NCBI RefSeq assembly: GCF_000392615.1
Contig: NZ_KB933398.1
Span: 1,804,535 to 1,868,534 of the forward strand
DNA from: Lysinibacillus sphaericus OT4b.31
GTDB taxonomy: Bacteria > Bacillota > Bacilli > Bacillales_A > Planococcaceae
Reading direction: 5' to 3'
Length of the DNA: 64,000 nucleotides
Position numbers and translations under genes: made by a program. Position 1 is the first letter of the stretch. Each line of letters begins with the position of its first letter. This document shows, piece after piece, positions 54,275 to 62,238 of the stretch. The notes beneath the pieces were generated by a model that saw only the letters and a list, made by a program, of their open reading frames with translations, made no database searches and was not told the DNA's origin.

Positions 54275-54908
54275 AATTTGGATATAAAAAGCTCTGCACA
54301 CGAGCTAAACTTTCGTCATTACCGATAAAGTAAATAATATCTCCATCTTCAAATGAAAGATACGGTCCAGGTGATAGTAATAATTCATTTCCGCGCCGAA
54401 TACCGACAATTGTGCCAGATGTGTTTTGCCAAAAATTCAATTCTTGCAGCGTTTGGTGAATGCAAGGACTTTCTGCTGTCATTTCAATTTGATAAGGGAT
54501 AAAAGGATTGACAGAGCGGAAATGTTCAGTTCGACTAATGAGTTGTTTTGTTTTTTCCTGTAAATTCAACAGTTCATTTTGTTGCTTATGAATACTCGTT
54601 AACAGCTCATTTTGTAGCTCGTGAACGGATTGGACATCATGAAATTGCCGTACAAATCGCGCTGCTTTTTCATATGATTTAATGAAGACACCACTGCCTT
54701 TGGAAGCTTCGACGATTTCCAAATCTTGCAACACCGCAATCGCTCTCCTTGCAGTTTCAGCCGATACATTATACTGACTTGCAAGCGAAGATCTTGCATA
54801 TATTTTATCGCCTATTTGATATTTTTTTTCTACAATTTTTGAGGCAAGATCCACCGCAATTTGCTGGTATTTTGGCTGCTTTACCTGAACATTTTTTTCT
54901 AAGTTCAT
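54273..54908 (-). CDS. BusR-type regulator: GntR winged helix plus RCK_C domain
   Basis: This 211-residue protein has an N-terminal GntR-type winged helix (Y-A-R-S-S-L-A-S-Q-Y-N-V-S-A-E-T-A-R-R-A-I, about residues 42-62), a coiled-coil linker (about 85-120) and a C-terminal RCK_C/TrkA-C domain (about 135-210). This combination is known from BusR of Lactococcus and streptococci, a cyclic di-AMP-responsive repressor of the BusA betaine transporter. Here it is directly upstream of the orthologous opuA operon, same strand, separated by a terminator. I infer the same role. Confidence 0.85.
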   Translation of the reverse strand: MNLEKNVQVKQPKYQQIAVDLASKIVEKKYQIGDKIYARSSLASQYNVSAETARRAIAVLQDLEIVEASKGSGVFIKSYEKAARFVRQFHDVQSVHELQNELLTSIHKQQNELLNLQEKTKQLISRTEHFRSVNPFIPYQIEMTAESPCIHQTLQELNFWQNTSGTIVGIRRGNELLLSPGPYLSFEDGDIIYFIGNDESLARVQSFLYPN

Positions 54909-55067
54909 TCTAAACTTCCTTTCGTCATAACAACTAACCTCAGCTTATTATAGACTAGCCTGCACAGAAAAAATAGCATCTCCATAAGCTATTAGTATAT
55001 GATTGTAACGTCATCTAACAGTTTACGGTTCATAGCTATTTTTTTCATAGAAATAGAAGCTGTTAAT

Positions 55068-55094
55068 TTGACAGTTTTCAGTTATTATTATAAA
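55068..55094 (+). promoter_or_regulatory. Sigma-A promoter of the ribA-like operon
   Basis: A perfect -35 TTGACA (55068-55073) is followed by TATAAA at 55089 (spacing 15; an alternative TAAACT at spacing 17). No FMN riboswitch occurs in the 270-base region upstream of the operon. Confidence 0.6.
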
Positions 55095-55180
55095 CTAAGT
55101 TACGTTATGTAAGTAATGTAAATACAAGCGCTCAGTTAGCCAATTTGGTTAGCTGTTTACAATAGAAAGTTGGAGAAAAA

Positions 55181-55912
55181 ATGACAATTACTACAAAAGT
55201 TATGGATATAGTGAAAGACAAAATGACAATCATAAAGCATTCAGAATCAGAAAATATTTGTCTAGTTGGTCCGGTAAAATTACCAATTAAACAAGGTGGA
55301 TTTTCCGCAACATTTCAATGGTATAACTGGTTAACAGTTGAGGCGAATCTATCAAAAGAAGAAATAATTGATGGTCTAGCATCTGCAAATTTAGCATTTT
55401 TACAGCAATCCTCAGTTCTTGTTTTTGGCGATTTTGCGAATGCAGATGATGCTTTAATCCGAATGCACAGTATTTGCCATACAGGTGATATCTTTGGCAG
55501 TCAACGCTGTGATTGTGGTTATCAATTACATGAATCAATGAAAATGATTGCACAGCATGGTTGCGGCGCTATTTTCTATTTAGCAGATCATGAAGGGCGT
55601 GGTATCGGGTTATTCTCAAAATCTCTTGCTTATTTATTACAAGAGGAAGGATTAGATACTGTTGAAGCAAATCATGCACTTGGCTTCGCAGATGATACAC
55701 GTTCTTATGAAGAGGCTATTTCGGTATTAGCTGCACTTCGTTCGAAGCCTGTAACACTTATTACAAATAATCCGAAGAAGCTGGCAGCATTACAGTCACA
55801 CGGTTTAGCTGCAGAAGGACATGTCCCATTATGGGGTGGTTTAACGGAGACGAATAGCTTTTATTTAAATACTAAAATAGAAAAATCAGGCCATATGCGT
55901 GAAACGAAGTAA
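55181..55912 (+). CDS. ribA: GTP cyclohydrolase II
   Basis: This 243-residue enzyme opens GTP to a diaminopyrimidine ribosyl phosphate, the first committed riboflavin precursor. Zinc ligands Cys99, Cys110 and Cys112 lie in R-M-H-S-I-C-H-T-G-D-I-F-G-S-Q-R-C-D-C-G, and the catalytic D-H-E-G-R-G-I-G and L-G-F-A-D-D-T-R-S-Y segments are intact. It is free-standing, without the DHBP-synthase domain of ordinary Bacillus RibA, and has an extra N-terminal region of about 75 residues. It leads a four-gene operon with ribD, a flavin monooxygenase and a HAD phosphatase. Confidence 0.88.
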   Translation: MTITTKVMDIVKDKMTIIKHSESENICLVGPVKLPIKQGGFSATFQWYNWLTVEANLSKEEIIDGLASANLAFLQQSSVLVFGDFANADDALIRMHSICHTGDIFGSQRCDCGYQLHESMKMIAQHGCGAIFYLADHEGRGIGLFSKSLAYLLQEEGLDTVEANHALGFADDTRSYEEAISVLAALRSKPVTLITNNPKKLAALQSHGLAAEGHVPLWGGLTETNSFYLNTKIEKSGHMRETK

Positions 55913-55927
55913 ATGGGGGTTGCGAAG

Positions 55928-57037
55928 ATGATGGCAGATGAAAAATATATGCAATTAGCACTGGATTTAGCAGCGAGTGCGAGAGGCAATACAAATCCGA
56001 ATCCACTTGTAGGGGCTGTTATTGTAAAAGATGGCGTCATTGTGGGAACTGGTTTACATCGAAAAGCGGGTGAGCCACATGCGGAAGTGCATGCTTTTCG
56101 TATGGCCGGTGAACACGCAAAAGGAGCTACACTTTATGTAACGCTTGAGCCATGTTCACATTACGGTAAAACGCCTCCGTGTGCGAACTTAGTGAAAGAA
56201 TCAGCAGTGAGTCGTGTGGTAGTAGCGATGCAAGATCCAAATCCATCTGTAGCAGGTCGCGGCATAAAATTACTACGTGAGGCAGGTATTGAAGTAGAAG
56301 TTGGCGTACTAGAAGACCAATCGCGTCGTTTAAACGAACGTTTCATTCACAATATGCTGACAAAACGCCCGTTTGTCCTTTCAAAATATGCGATGACTTT
56401 AGATGGGAAAATTGCTGCACATACTGGCCATTCTAAATGGGTAACAGGTGAAGCTGCGCGCGAGGACGTTCATCATATACGTCATGAGGTAGATGGAATC
56501 TTAGTGGGTGTTGGCACAGTTATAGCTGATAATCCTACCTTAACAACGAGACTAAAAAAAGGTTACGGCAAAAATCCGGTACGCATTATTATGGATAGTA
56601 CGCTTCGAATACCATCGCAGGCCAATGTACTAAATGTAGCAGAAGCAAAAACGATTGTAATATGTAGCGATGATGTGGCGCAAGAAAAAATTACTACATT
56701 AGAAGATAAAGGTGTAACCGTCATACCAGTACGTCATGAGCAGGAAGGTCTTGTTATTGACGAAATGCTTGAAAAGCTCTACTTACTGGGAATTACAGAT
56801 ATTTTAGTCGAGGGTGGTAGTGCTGTGAACGCCTCGTTTTTACAAAGTGGTGCCATCAACAAATATGTCATTTACGTTGCGCCAAAGGTTTTAGGTGGTG
56901 GTCTATCACTAACGCCAATTGCAGGTCATAGCCCGACATCTATGGATGAGGCATGGGATGTGGAATTTGATTCATTTGACAAAGTAGGCCAAGATTTACG
57001 TATTATTGCTTACCCGAAGAAAGGTGAGGAAAAGTGA
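55928..57037 (+). CDS. ribD: Bifunctional deaminase/reductase RibD
   Basis: This 369-residue protein has an N-terminal zinc deaminase (H-A-E at 51-53, P-C-S-H-Y-G-K-T-P-P-C with Cys76 and Cys85) and a C-terminal reductase (D-G-K-I-A, S-K-W-V-T-G, G-V-G-T-V, V-E-G-G-S). It converts the GTP cyclohydrolase II product to 5-amino-6-ribitylaminouracil phosphate. ATG at 55928 follows GGGGGT. All key motifs are intact, so both steps should work. Lumazine synthase, riboflavin synthase and DHBP synthase are not nearby. Its stop overlaps the monooxygenase start. Confidence 0.93.
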   Translation: MMADEKYMQLALDLAASARGNTNPNPLVGAVIVKDGVIVGTGLHRKAGEPHAEVHAFRMAGEHAKGATLYVTLEPCSHYGKTPPCANLVKESAVSRVVVAMQDPNPSVAGRGIKLLREAGIEVEVGVLEDQSRRLNERFIHNMLTKRPFVLSKYAMTLDGKIAAHTGHSKWVTGEAAREDVHHIRHEVDGILVGVGTVIADNPTLTTRLKKGYGKNPVRIIMDSTLRIPSQANVLNVAEAKTIVICSDDVAQEKITTLEDKGVTVIPVRHEQEGLVIDEMLEKLYLLGITDILVEGGSAVNASFLQSGAINKYVIYVAPKVLGGGLSLTPIAGHSPTSMDEAWDVEFDSFDKVGQDLRIIAYPKKGEEK

Positions 57038-58119
57038 ATTATCAAGCGGATGTTTGTATCGTAGGGGCTGGACCAAGTGGTGCACTGCTTTCGCATTTAC
57101 TAGCGAAAAAGGGTCTTTCTGTCATACTACTAGAACAAAACGCAGCTCTTGGGCAGGCATATCGCGGCGAGCATTTAAACGAAGAGGGCGAGGCAGTTTT
57201 AACAAGTCATCATCTTTTTAAAGCTGTCGAAGCTCTTGGTATATTACGTATGAAAAAGGTAGAGTATTGTGCAAAAGGCAGCGCATTTAAAACGATTTTT
57301 CCGGATGCAGCTGTTGGTCATTTAGGCATTCATGTGCCACAATCACATTTACTAAAGGGGATACTGCAAGAAACACAACAATTTCCACACTTCACTTGCA
57401 TGTTAAAGACGAAAGTGACAAAGCTTCTTTCTGATCAATCGGGGCGTTTTATAGGTGTTGTTGCCACGAGGGATGGAGAAGCAATTGAAATCGTGAGTCA
57501 GCTTATCATTGGAGCTGATGGGCGTTATTCTATAATTCGTAAGCAAGCTCACATTGACACGCAGAAGCACAAACACGGCTTTGATTTGCTCTGGGCAAAA
57601 ATTCCTGCACCACAAGGATGGGAGCCCTCCATTAAAATGACGTTAATAGGAGATAAACAATTGTCACTTTTCACGCAGACAGGAGGCTTTATTCAAATTG
57701 GTTGGAACATTGAGCAAGGTAGTTTTCCACAGCTCAGAAAACAAGCATTTACGCCGTTTATCAATCAGCTTACTGAAGCATTTCCTATGTTGGCCGAAAC
57801 AGTGACGCATCATATTCAATCGTGGCATGATTTTGTCCTGCTTGATGTGTTTAGTAGTCATTGTGACTGCTGGGGAACAGACGGACTTGTGTTATTAGGT
57901 GATGCAGTCCACACGATGACACCTACTGGAGCATTTGGTTTAAATAGTGCGCTAAAGGATGCAGATTGTCTTGCATCGATGCTAACAAAAGCGACGATTG
58001 CACAATTTAACGTACAAGATTTTCAACAAATGCGAGAGCAAGCCATTGCGAAAGTGCTGGCCACACAAATTGAAAAAGAACAAACTTTTGCATCGAACTT
58101 TGTAGATTGGGCCTCTTGA
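57034..58119 (+). CDS. FAD-dependent monooxygenase (PHBH fold)
   Basis: This 361-residue flavoprotein has the N-terminal dinucleotide fold V-G-A-G-P-S-G-A-L-L-S, the central G-A-D-G-R-Y-S-I-I-R-K motif and the third FAD motif L-L-G-D-A-V-H-T-M-T-P-T-G-A-F-G-L-N. It belongs with aromatic-ring hydroxylases and epoxidases. The substrate is unknown; its start overlaps ribD (ATGA), so a pyrimidine or pteridine-like product of ribA/ribD is a reasonable guess. It is not part of normal riboflavin synthesis. Confidence 0.85.
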   Translation: MNYQADVCIVGAGPSGALLSHLLAKKGLSVILLEQNAALGQAYRGEHLNEEGEAVLTSHHLFKAVEALGILRMKKVEYCAKGSAFKTIFPDAAVGHLGIHVPQSHLLKGILQETQQFPHFTCMLKTKVTKLLSDQSGRFIGVVATRDGEAIEIVSQLIIGADGRYSIIRKQAHIDTQKHKHGFDLLWAKIPAPQGWEPSIKMTLIGDKQLSLFTQTGGFIQIGWNIEQGSFPQLRKQAFTPFINQLTEAFPMLAETVTHHIQSWHDFVLLDVFSSHCDCWGTDGLVLLGDAVHTMTPTGAFGLNSALKDADCLASMLTKATIAQFNVQDFQQMREQAIAKVLATQIEKEQTFASNFVDWAS

Positions 58120-58134
58120 AAGGAAGAAAAAAAC

Positions 58135-58698
58135 ATGAAATTTGGTTTTGATATAGACGATACACTCATTGATTTACGAGCACATGCTTTCGCACTTTAC
58201 AATAAAAAACTAGGGAAAAACATCACCATAGAAACCTTTCAAGCATTGCAAAGAGTTGAAATCCATGAGCCATTTGGGTTAACTGATTCACAAGGTTCAG
58301 CAATGTGGAATAGTTCTTTAGAAGAAATTTATTTTACGGATTGCCCAATTTTTGAGCATGCACTTGAAACCCTTCAAGCCTTAAATCAGCAGGGCCATGA
58401 CATTTATTATATTACGTCACGCCCTAAAGAGTATTGTGCGCAATCACAGGAATGGATGAAAGCACAAGGCTTCCCAATCAAAGAGGGGCATTTTTTCTGC
58501 GGTATGCAAGATACAGAGAAAGTCGCTATTATAAAAAATCTCGCTTTAGATGTTTATGTAGACGATAAGCCTGCTGTGCTTGAAACCCTTCAAGATGTAG
58601 AGACAAAAGTGATACTAAAAAATCAATCCTACAATGAGCATGTGACATTGCCACGATTGCATTATTGGCATGATTTTGAAGCGCTCATCAAAGTATAA
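58135..58698 (+). CDS. HAD-superfamily phosphatase, 5'-nucleotidase-like
   Basis: This 187-residue HAD protein has F-D-I-D-D-T (nucleophile Asp6, acid Asp8), the T-S-R-P motif II, a lysine motif III and Y-V-D-D-K-P as motif IV, resembling the NT5C deoxyribonucleotidase branch. It begins 15 bases after the monooxygenase and ends the operon. It could dephosphorylate a RibD or monooxygenase product, the step that a branch pathway would require; a housekeeping nucleotidase is the alternative. Confidence 0.82.
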   Translation: MKFGFDIDDTLIDLRAHAFALYNKKLGKNITIETFQALQRVEIHEPFGLTDSQGSAMWNSSLEEIYFTDCPIFEHALETLQALNQQGHDIYYITSRPKEYCAQSQEWMKAQGFPIKEGHFFCGMQDTEKVAIIKNLALDVYVDDKPAVLETLQDVETKVILKNQSYNEHVTLPRLHYWHDFEALIKV

Positions 58699-58739
58699 AG
58701 GATTGGTGCAACGTTTTTTCGTTGTACCAATCCTTTTTT
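58697..58739 (+). terminator. Intrinsic terminator of the ribA-like operon
   Basis: A stem of about 16 bp (AAAGGATTGGT.CAACG with CGTTG.ACCAATCCTTT) is followed by a T-run. Confidence 0.92.
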
Positions 58740-58796
58740 CGTGTTGTTTCTTATGAAAAATCACTTTTTTCTAAGTGAATATCAGATTTCTACTAA

Positions 58797-59915
58797 TTAC
58801 GCAAAACGCTCAAGCTGAAAGAGTGATAAGTCGTGTTTGCTTTCTCCGTGTATTGTAAGGTCTGCTAATACTTCACCAACCGCACTACTAAATTTAAAGC
58901 CATGTCCTGAAAAACCTGCGGCAATTACAATGTTTTGATGTTCAGGTAAAAAATCAATGATGAAATCCTCATCGGGTGTCATGGAATATTTGCATGTTTT
59001 TCCGAATTTAAGTGCGCCATGTTGAGGCATAAAGCGATTGATGAAGTTTTGTAAATCTTCTGTATCCTGTTCGTCGTATGGGCGAAGTGATTCGTTTGGA
59101 TTAATCGCCTCACCGCCATCATGTCGGCCAAGCTTTAAACCAGCACCGTTAATGCTTGGGAAGCCATAATAAGCACAATCTGCAAATTCGAAACAGTAAG
59201 CAGGGAATACATCACTACCATAAAGGGTTTCGTCAGCTTCATACCAAGCAAATGTTTTTCGTGTTGGCGTAACGGGTAAGGAAATATCCATTGTTTGAAG
59301 TAACTCTGTTGCCCAAGCACCAGCTGTCACAATCAGCTGTTTCGCTTCATAAACACATTTTTCTGTATGTACATGAACGATATCACCGGCTTCAATTGAC
59401 TGCACTTTTTCGTTTGGATGATAGGATGCACCAGCCGCTAGAGCTAACTTTTTATAGGCGTTAATGCAAGCCTCCACATGAAGTACACCAGCGGTAGGCT
59501 CAAAACAGGCTACAAAGTTTTCCGGTAACGCTAAGCCTGGCCATTTTTCCATTGCTTCAGCAGCTGAATATTGTTGTAATGGTAAATCGTAAAGACGGGC
59601 ACTTGTTATGACATTTTGAATAAAGGAATGAGTTATTTCACCAACATTCATAACACCTGTTTGTAAAAATAATGTTTCATTTGTTTGTGTTTCTAGTTCA
59701 CGCCATAGCTCGCCGGCGCGTTTGACAAAAGGTACATAGCTAGCACCTTCACCGTATGCAAAACGAATAATTCTTGTTTCACCATGATGACTACCTTCTT
59801 CATGGGGAGGATCAAAGGCATCAATCATTAAGACATTTTTTCCAGCTTTCGCTAAATAATAGCTTGCTGCCATTCCCATGGAACCAGCACCGATAATAAT
59901 ACAATCATAAATCAT
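58797..59915 (-). CDS. solA: N-methyl-L-tryptophan/sarcosine oxidase
   Basis: This 372-residue flavoenzyme oxidatively demethylates N-methyl amino acids, giving formaldehyde and hydrogen peroxide. It has the FAD fold I-I-G-A-G-S-M-G-M-A-A and the arginine-rich H-H-G-E-T-R-I-I-R. Cys308 in K-T-C-K-Y-S matches the covalent flavin cysteine of E. coli MTOX, and G-F-S-G-H-G-F-K closes the active site. It is monocistronic. Confidence 0.9.
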   Translation of the reverse strand: MIYDCIIIGAGSMGMAASYYLAKAGKNVLMIDAFDPPHEEGSHHGETRIIRFAYGEGASYVPFVKRAGELWRELETQTNETLFLQTGVMNVGEITHSFIQNVITSARLYDLPLQQYSAAEAMEKWPGLALPENFVACFEPTAGVLHVEACINAYKKLALAAGASYHPNEKVQSIEAGDIVHVHTEKCVYEAKQLIVTAGAWATELLQTMDISLPVTPTRKTFAWYEADETLYGSDVFPAYCFEFADCAYYGFPSINGAGLKLGRHDGGEAINPNESLRPYDEQDTEDLQNFINRFMPQHGALKFGKTCKYSMTPDEDFIIDFLPEHQNIVIAAGFSGHGFKFSSAVGEVLADLTIHGESKHDLSLFQLERFA

Positions 59916-60014
59916 CTAAATCCCTACCTTTTTGCTCAAGTATAACAAAAAATAGCAGGATAAGACAGAAATTTTGGAAAAATACATTATTTTATCATAT
60001 AGAATGCATATGAA

Positions 60015-60040
60015 AAGTCCGCAAATTAAATTGCGGGCTT
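60015..60040. repeat. Left copy of a duplicated terminator hairpin
   Basis: A 26-base palindrome (10-bp arms, AATTAA centre) with a long T-run on its right. It matches 60888-60913 at 25 of 26 positions. The two copies bracket the composite insertion. Confidence 0.8.
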
Positions 60041-60060
60041 TTTTCTTTTAAAATAAAAGT

Positions 60061-60520
60061 ATCTATTTGAACCCGTTGCTTTCCGCTACGGCGGACGCTT
60101 TTCGCGGGCACGGCTTCAGTCACCTCGTCGCTACGCCTCTGCGGGGTCTTCAGCTCATGCTAATCCCGCAGAAGTCGCCGCCTGCACTCCAATCAACTAG
60201 TGGTCGTCTCTAAATGAATGAGGTGATGGATAGGATGACGAAACTTTTAAACATAGGAGCATCTATTTGAACCCGTTGCTTTCCGCTACGGCGGACGCTT
60301 TTCGCGGGCACGGCTTCAGTCACCTCGTCGCTACGCCTCTGCGGGGTCTTCAGCTCATGCTAATCCCGCAGAAGTCGCCGCCTGCACTCCAATCAACTCG
60401 TGTACGTCTATAAATGAATGAGGTGATGGATAGGATGACGAAACTTTTAAACGTAGGAGCATCTATATGAACCCGTTGCTTTCCGCTACGGCGGACGCTT
60501 TTCGCGGGCACGGCTTCAGT
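60061..60520 (+). repeat. 200-bp GC-rich tandem repeat, 2.3 copies
   Basis: Copies start at 60061, 60261 and 60461, a period of exactly 200. Copies one and two differ at only a few positions. The third is cut off after 60 bases, where IS1182-like sequence begins. The unit is the reverse complement of the repeat at 13.7-14.1 kb. No coding frame was recognised. Confidence 0.92.
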
Positions 60521-60887
60521 GTAACTTCCTATTAGGGCGCATCATGTGGAAGAAACAGATCATTTACGTCATCGAAGTGACATGAAACAAATCTATGCAT
60601 GTCAAAAAGAAACAATTGAATGTGTATGTGGGGATGAGATAGAAAAGCATGGCTACGTTGGACAACCTTAGGAGGGATTAGAAAATTGTCCATGCGTGTG
60701 ACGGCTTACTTTTGCTGGATTTGAAGAAGCTAGCTAATTGGACATGGCAAAGTCCAAAACGGCAGAAAATAGTTGCTCGTAGCGTACTACCGTCGTTAAT
60801 AGGGGCTATTTGTAACGAATATTTCTGATGAAATGACAAAAGGTACTCGGCATGTAATTATTCGGAACACCTTTTGTCATCAATCAG
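60521..60887 (+). mobile_element. IS1182-family transposase C-terminal fragment
   Basis: From about 60544 the plus strand reads H-H-V-E-E-T-D-H-L-R-H-R-S-D-M-K-Q-I-Y-A-C, then Q-K-E-T-I-E-C-V and a decayed copy of the G-L-K-K-L ... L-T-F-A ... K-L-A-N-W-T end, with stops. This is the C-terminus of an IS1182-type transposase. The distal hairpin (AAAGGTACTCGG region) and end CATCAATCAG correspond to the end at 13200 in inverted orientation. Everything upstream in the transposase is missing. Confidence 0.82.
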
Positions 60888-60913
60888 AAGCCCGCAAATT
60901 AAATTGCGGGCTT
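60888..60913. terminator. Right copy of the duplicated hairpin
   Basis: This is the second copy of the 26-base palindrome, directly abutting the IS1182-like end. It lies just downstream of the minus-strand nitroreductase gene and may act as its terminator. Confidence 0.75.
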
Positions 60914-60920
60914 TGTATGT

Positions 60921-61553
60921 TTAGATAAAGCGAGCAATATCTTCTAATGGCAAACGTGATGAACCGTACGCTGGTGCTGCAGCTTTACCGATAGCAATTA
61001 ATACGACAGGGAAGATATGTGCTGGTAATTCGAATCTTTCGGCAAATTTCACTTTATCAAATCCACCCATAGTCACTGTATCGTAGCCTTTTTCTTTTGC
61101 AATCAGCATGAGTTGCATGGAAATTAGACCTGCATCAAATGTTGCAATGTTTTTTCTAACCTCTAATGGGGCAGATGGGTAAGTTTGAAGTGTATTATTA
61201 ATCATCAAATTCTTTTGTGCTTCATCCATATGGCCTTCTTCTACATTTTGCGTATAAATCTGTTCAACTTGATTATACATTTCGGCATTACCTAAGACAG
61301 CAATTACAGCAGATGAAGTTTCAACTTGTGCTTGATTGTTGGCAATTGTACGAAGCTCAGTTTTTGTGGCGTCGTCTTGAATCACAAGAAATCTCCAAGC
61401 TTGCAGATTACTAGAAGAAGGTGCACTTGTAGCTTCTTTTAGGATTTCCTCAAGTTCTACTTGTGGGATTTTGAAAGTGGGGTCATATACACGAACTGAT
61501 TTTCTTTCTTGCATAATTGTATATAATGGTGAATCCGTTTTAGTTGTCAACAT
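60921..61553 (-). CDS. Nitroreductase family protein (YodC-like)
   Basis: This 210-residue FMN-dependent NAD(P)H oxidoreductase has the family start R-K-S-V-R-V-Y-D, the A-P-S-S-S-N-L-Q-A-W-R-F-L-V loop (residues 44-57) and M-Q-L-M-L-I-A-K-E-K-G-Y with G-G-F near the C-terminus. It should reduce quinones, nitro compounds or similar electrophiles. It is divergent from a YodB-like redox regulator with a perfect operator between them, the same arrangement as yodC-yodB in B. subtilis. Confidence 0.9.
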   Translation of the reverse strand: MLTTKTDSPLYTIMQERKSVRVYDPTFKIPQVELEEILKEATSAPSSSNLQAWRFLVIQDDATKTELRTIANNQAQVETSSAVIAVLGNAEMYNQVEQIYTQNVEEGHMDEAQKNLMINNTLQTYPSAPLEVRKNIATFDAGLISMQLMLIAKEKGYDTVTMGGFDKVKFAERFELPAHIFPVVLIAIGKAAAPAYGSSRLPLEDIARFI

Positions 61554-61568
61554 AATTTCCTCCTTAAA

Positions 61569-61614
61569 ACTTACTAATGGTAAGTTGATAGTTAAAATAT
61601 TACCATTAGTAAGT
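61569..61614. promoter_or_regulatory. Double palindromic operator of the YodB/CatR type
   Basis: Perfect 15-bp inverted arms (61569-61583 and 61600-61614; ACTTACTAATGGTAA and its complement) are each themselves TTAC...GTAA dyads, close to the known YodB/CatR consensus. They sit between the divergent genes, close to the nitroreductase start. Confidence 0.8.
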
Positions 61615-61685
61615 TAGTTCGTCAAATAAAAAATATTTTTATGTTACAATAGAGGAAAAAGAATTCACAGGCGGGAGGTTATTTT

Positions 61686-62027
61686 ATGACGCAACCGAAT
61701 TGTTCACATATTTGTAGTAGCTATCATCAGGCGATTGAATTTATAGGGAAACGTTGGATGGGTATGATTATTTATACGTTGTTACGAGGGCCGAAAAGGT
61801 ATCATGAAATTCACGCTGCTATCCCTGGGATTTCAGATCGCTTGTTAACAGAGCGCTTAAATGAACTTGTAAATGCTGGACTCATCAAGAAAAAATTCAT
61901 TGATTCCTCCATAAAAAAAGTAGAATATGAACTGACACCCAATGGCTTAGCGTTTCAGGAAGTCATTCAGTCAATTCAAAAATGGATAGATTTATGTGAT
62001 TTTGAGAAGACAACAAAGAAATTATAA
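61686..62027 (+). CDS. HxlR-family redox regulator (YodB-like)
   Basis: This 113-residue winged-helix protein begins M-T-Q-P-N-C with Cys6, the position of the conserved sensor cysteine of YodB and CatR, and has Cys10 and Cys104 as further thiols. I-G-K-R-W-M-G-M-I-I-Y and I-S-D-R-L-L-T-E-R-L-N-E-L form the DNA-binding domain. Quinones or diamide should oxidise Cys6 and release repression of the divergent nitroreductase. Confidence 0.88.
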   Translation: MTQPNCSHICSSYHQAIEFIGKRWMGMIIYTLLRGPKRYHEIHAAIPGISDRLLTERLNELVNAGLIKKKFIDSSIKKVEYELTPNGLAFQEVIQSIQKWIDLCDFEKTTKKL

Positions 62028-62061
62028 CGAAAAAAACTAGCTAGAATTTCTAATCAGTTTC

Positions 62062-62180
62062 AGCCTGTAGACAAACTCAAAAAATGAGTTAGTTAACAGG
62101 CTTTCTTCTTTTACAATAGAAGTATCTATCGCAGTCATAGCTTCAGTCTCCTCGTCACCAACAGAAAGTGAGGCGGTTTT
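62062..62180 (+). repeat. Degenerate end of the composite element; terminator of the YodB-like gene
   Basis: A hairpin (arms AGCCTGT.../...ACAGGCT, 62062-62102) is followed by CTTTCTTCTTTT and works as terminator. Its TGTAGACAAACTC and the following AGAAGTATCTAT and GCTTCAGTCTCCTCGTC blocks match the outer end and repeat of the insertion at 13.7-14.2 kb, so it is a third, strongly decayed copy. Confidence 0.6.
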
Positions 62181-62238
62181 TACTATCTAGAAAGACGGCA
62201 TTTTTTGAAGGGCTTTTTCGTCAACGATTCTTGATAGT

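Noticed and set aside
54960..55180. An FMN riboswitch upstream of the ribA-like operon
   Set aside because: None of the conserved RFN blocks is present; only a promoter and weak inverted repeats are seen.
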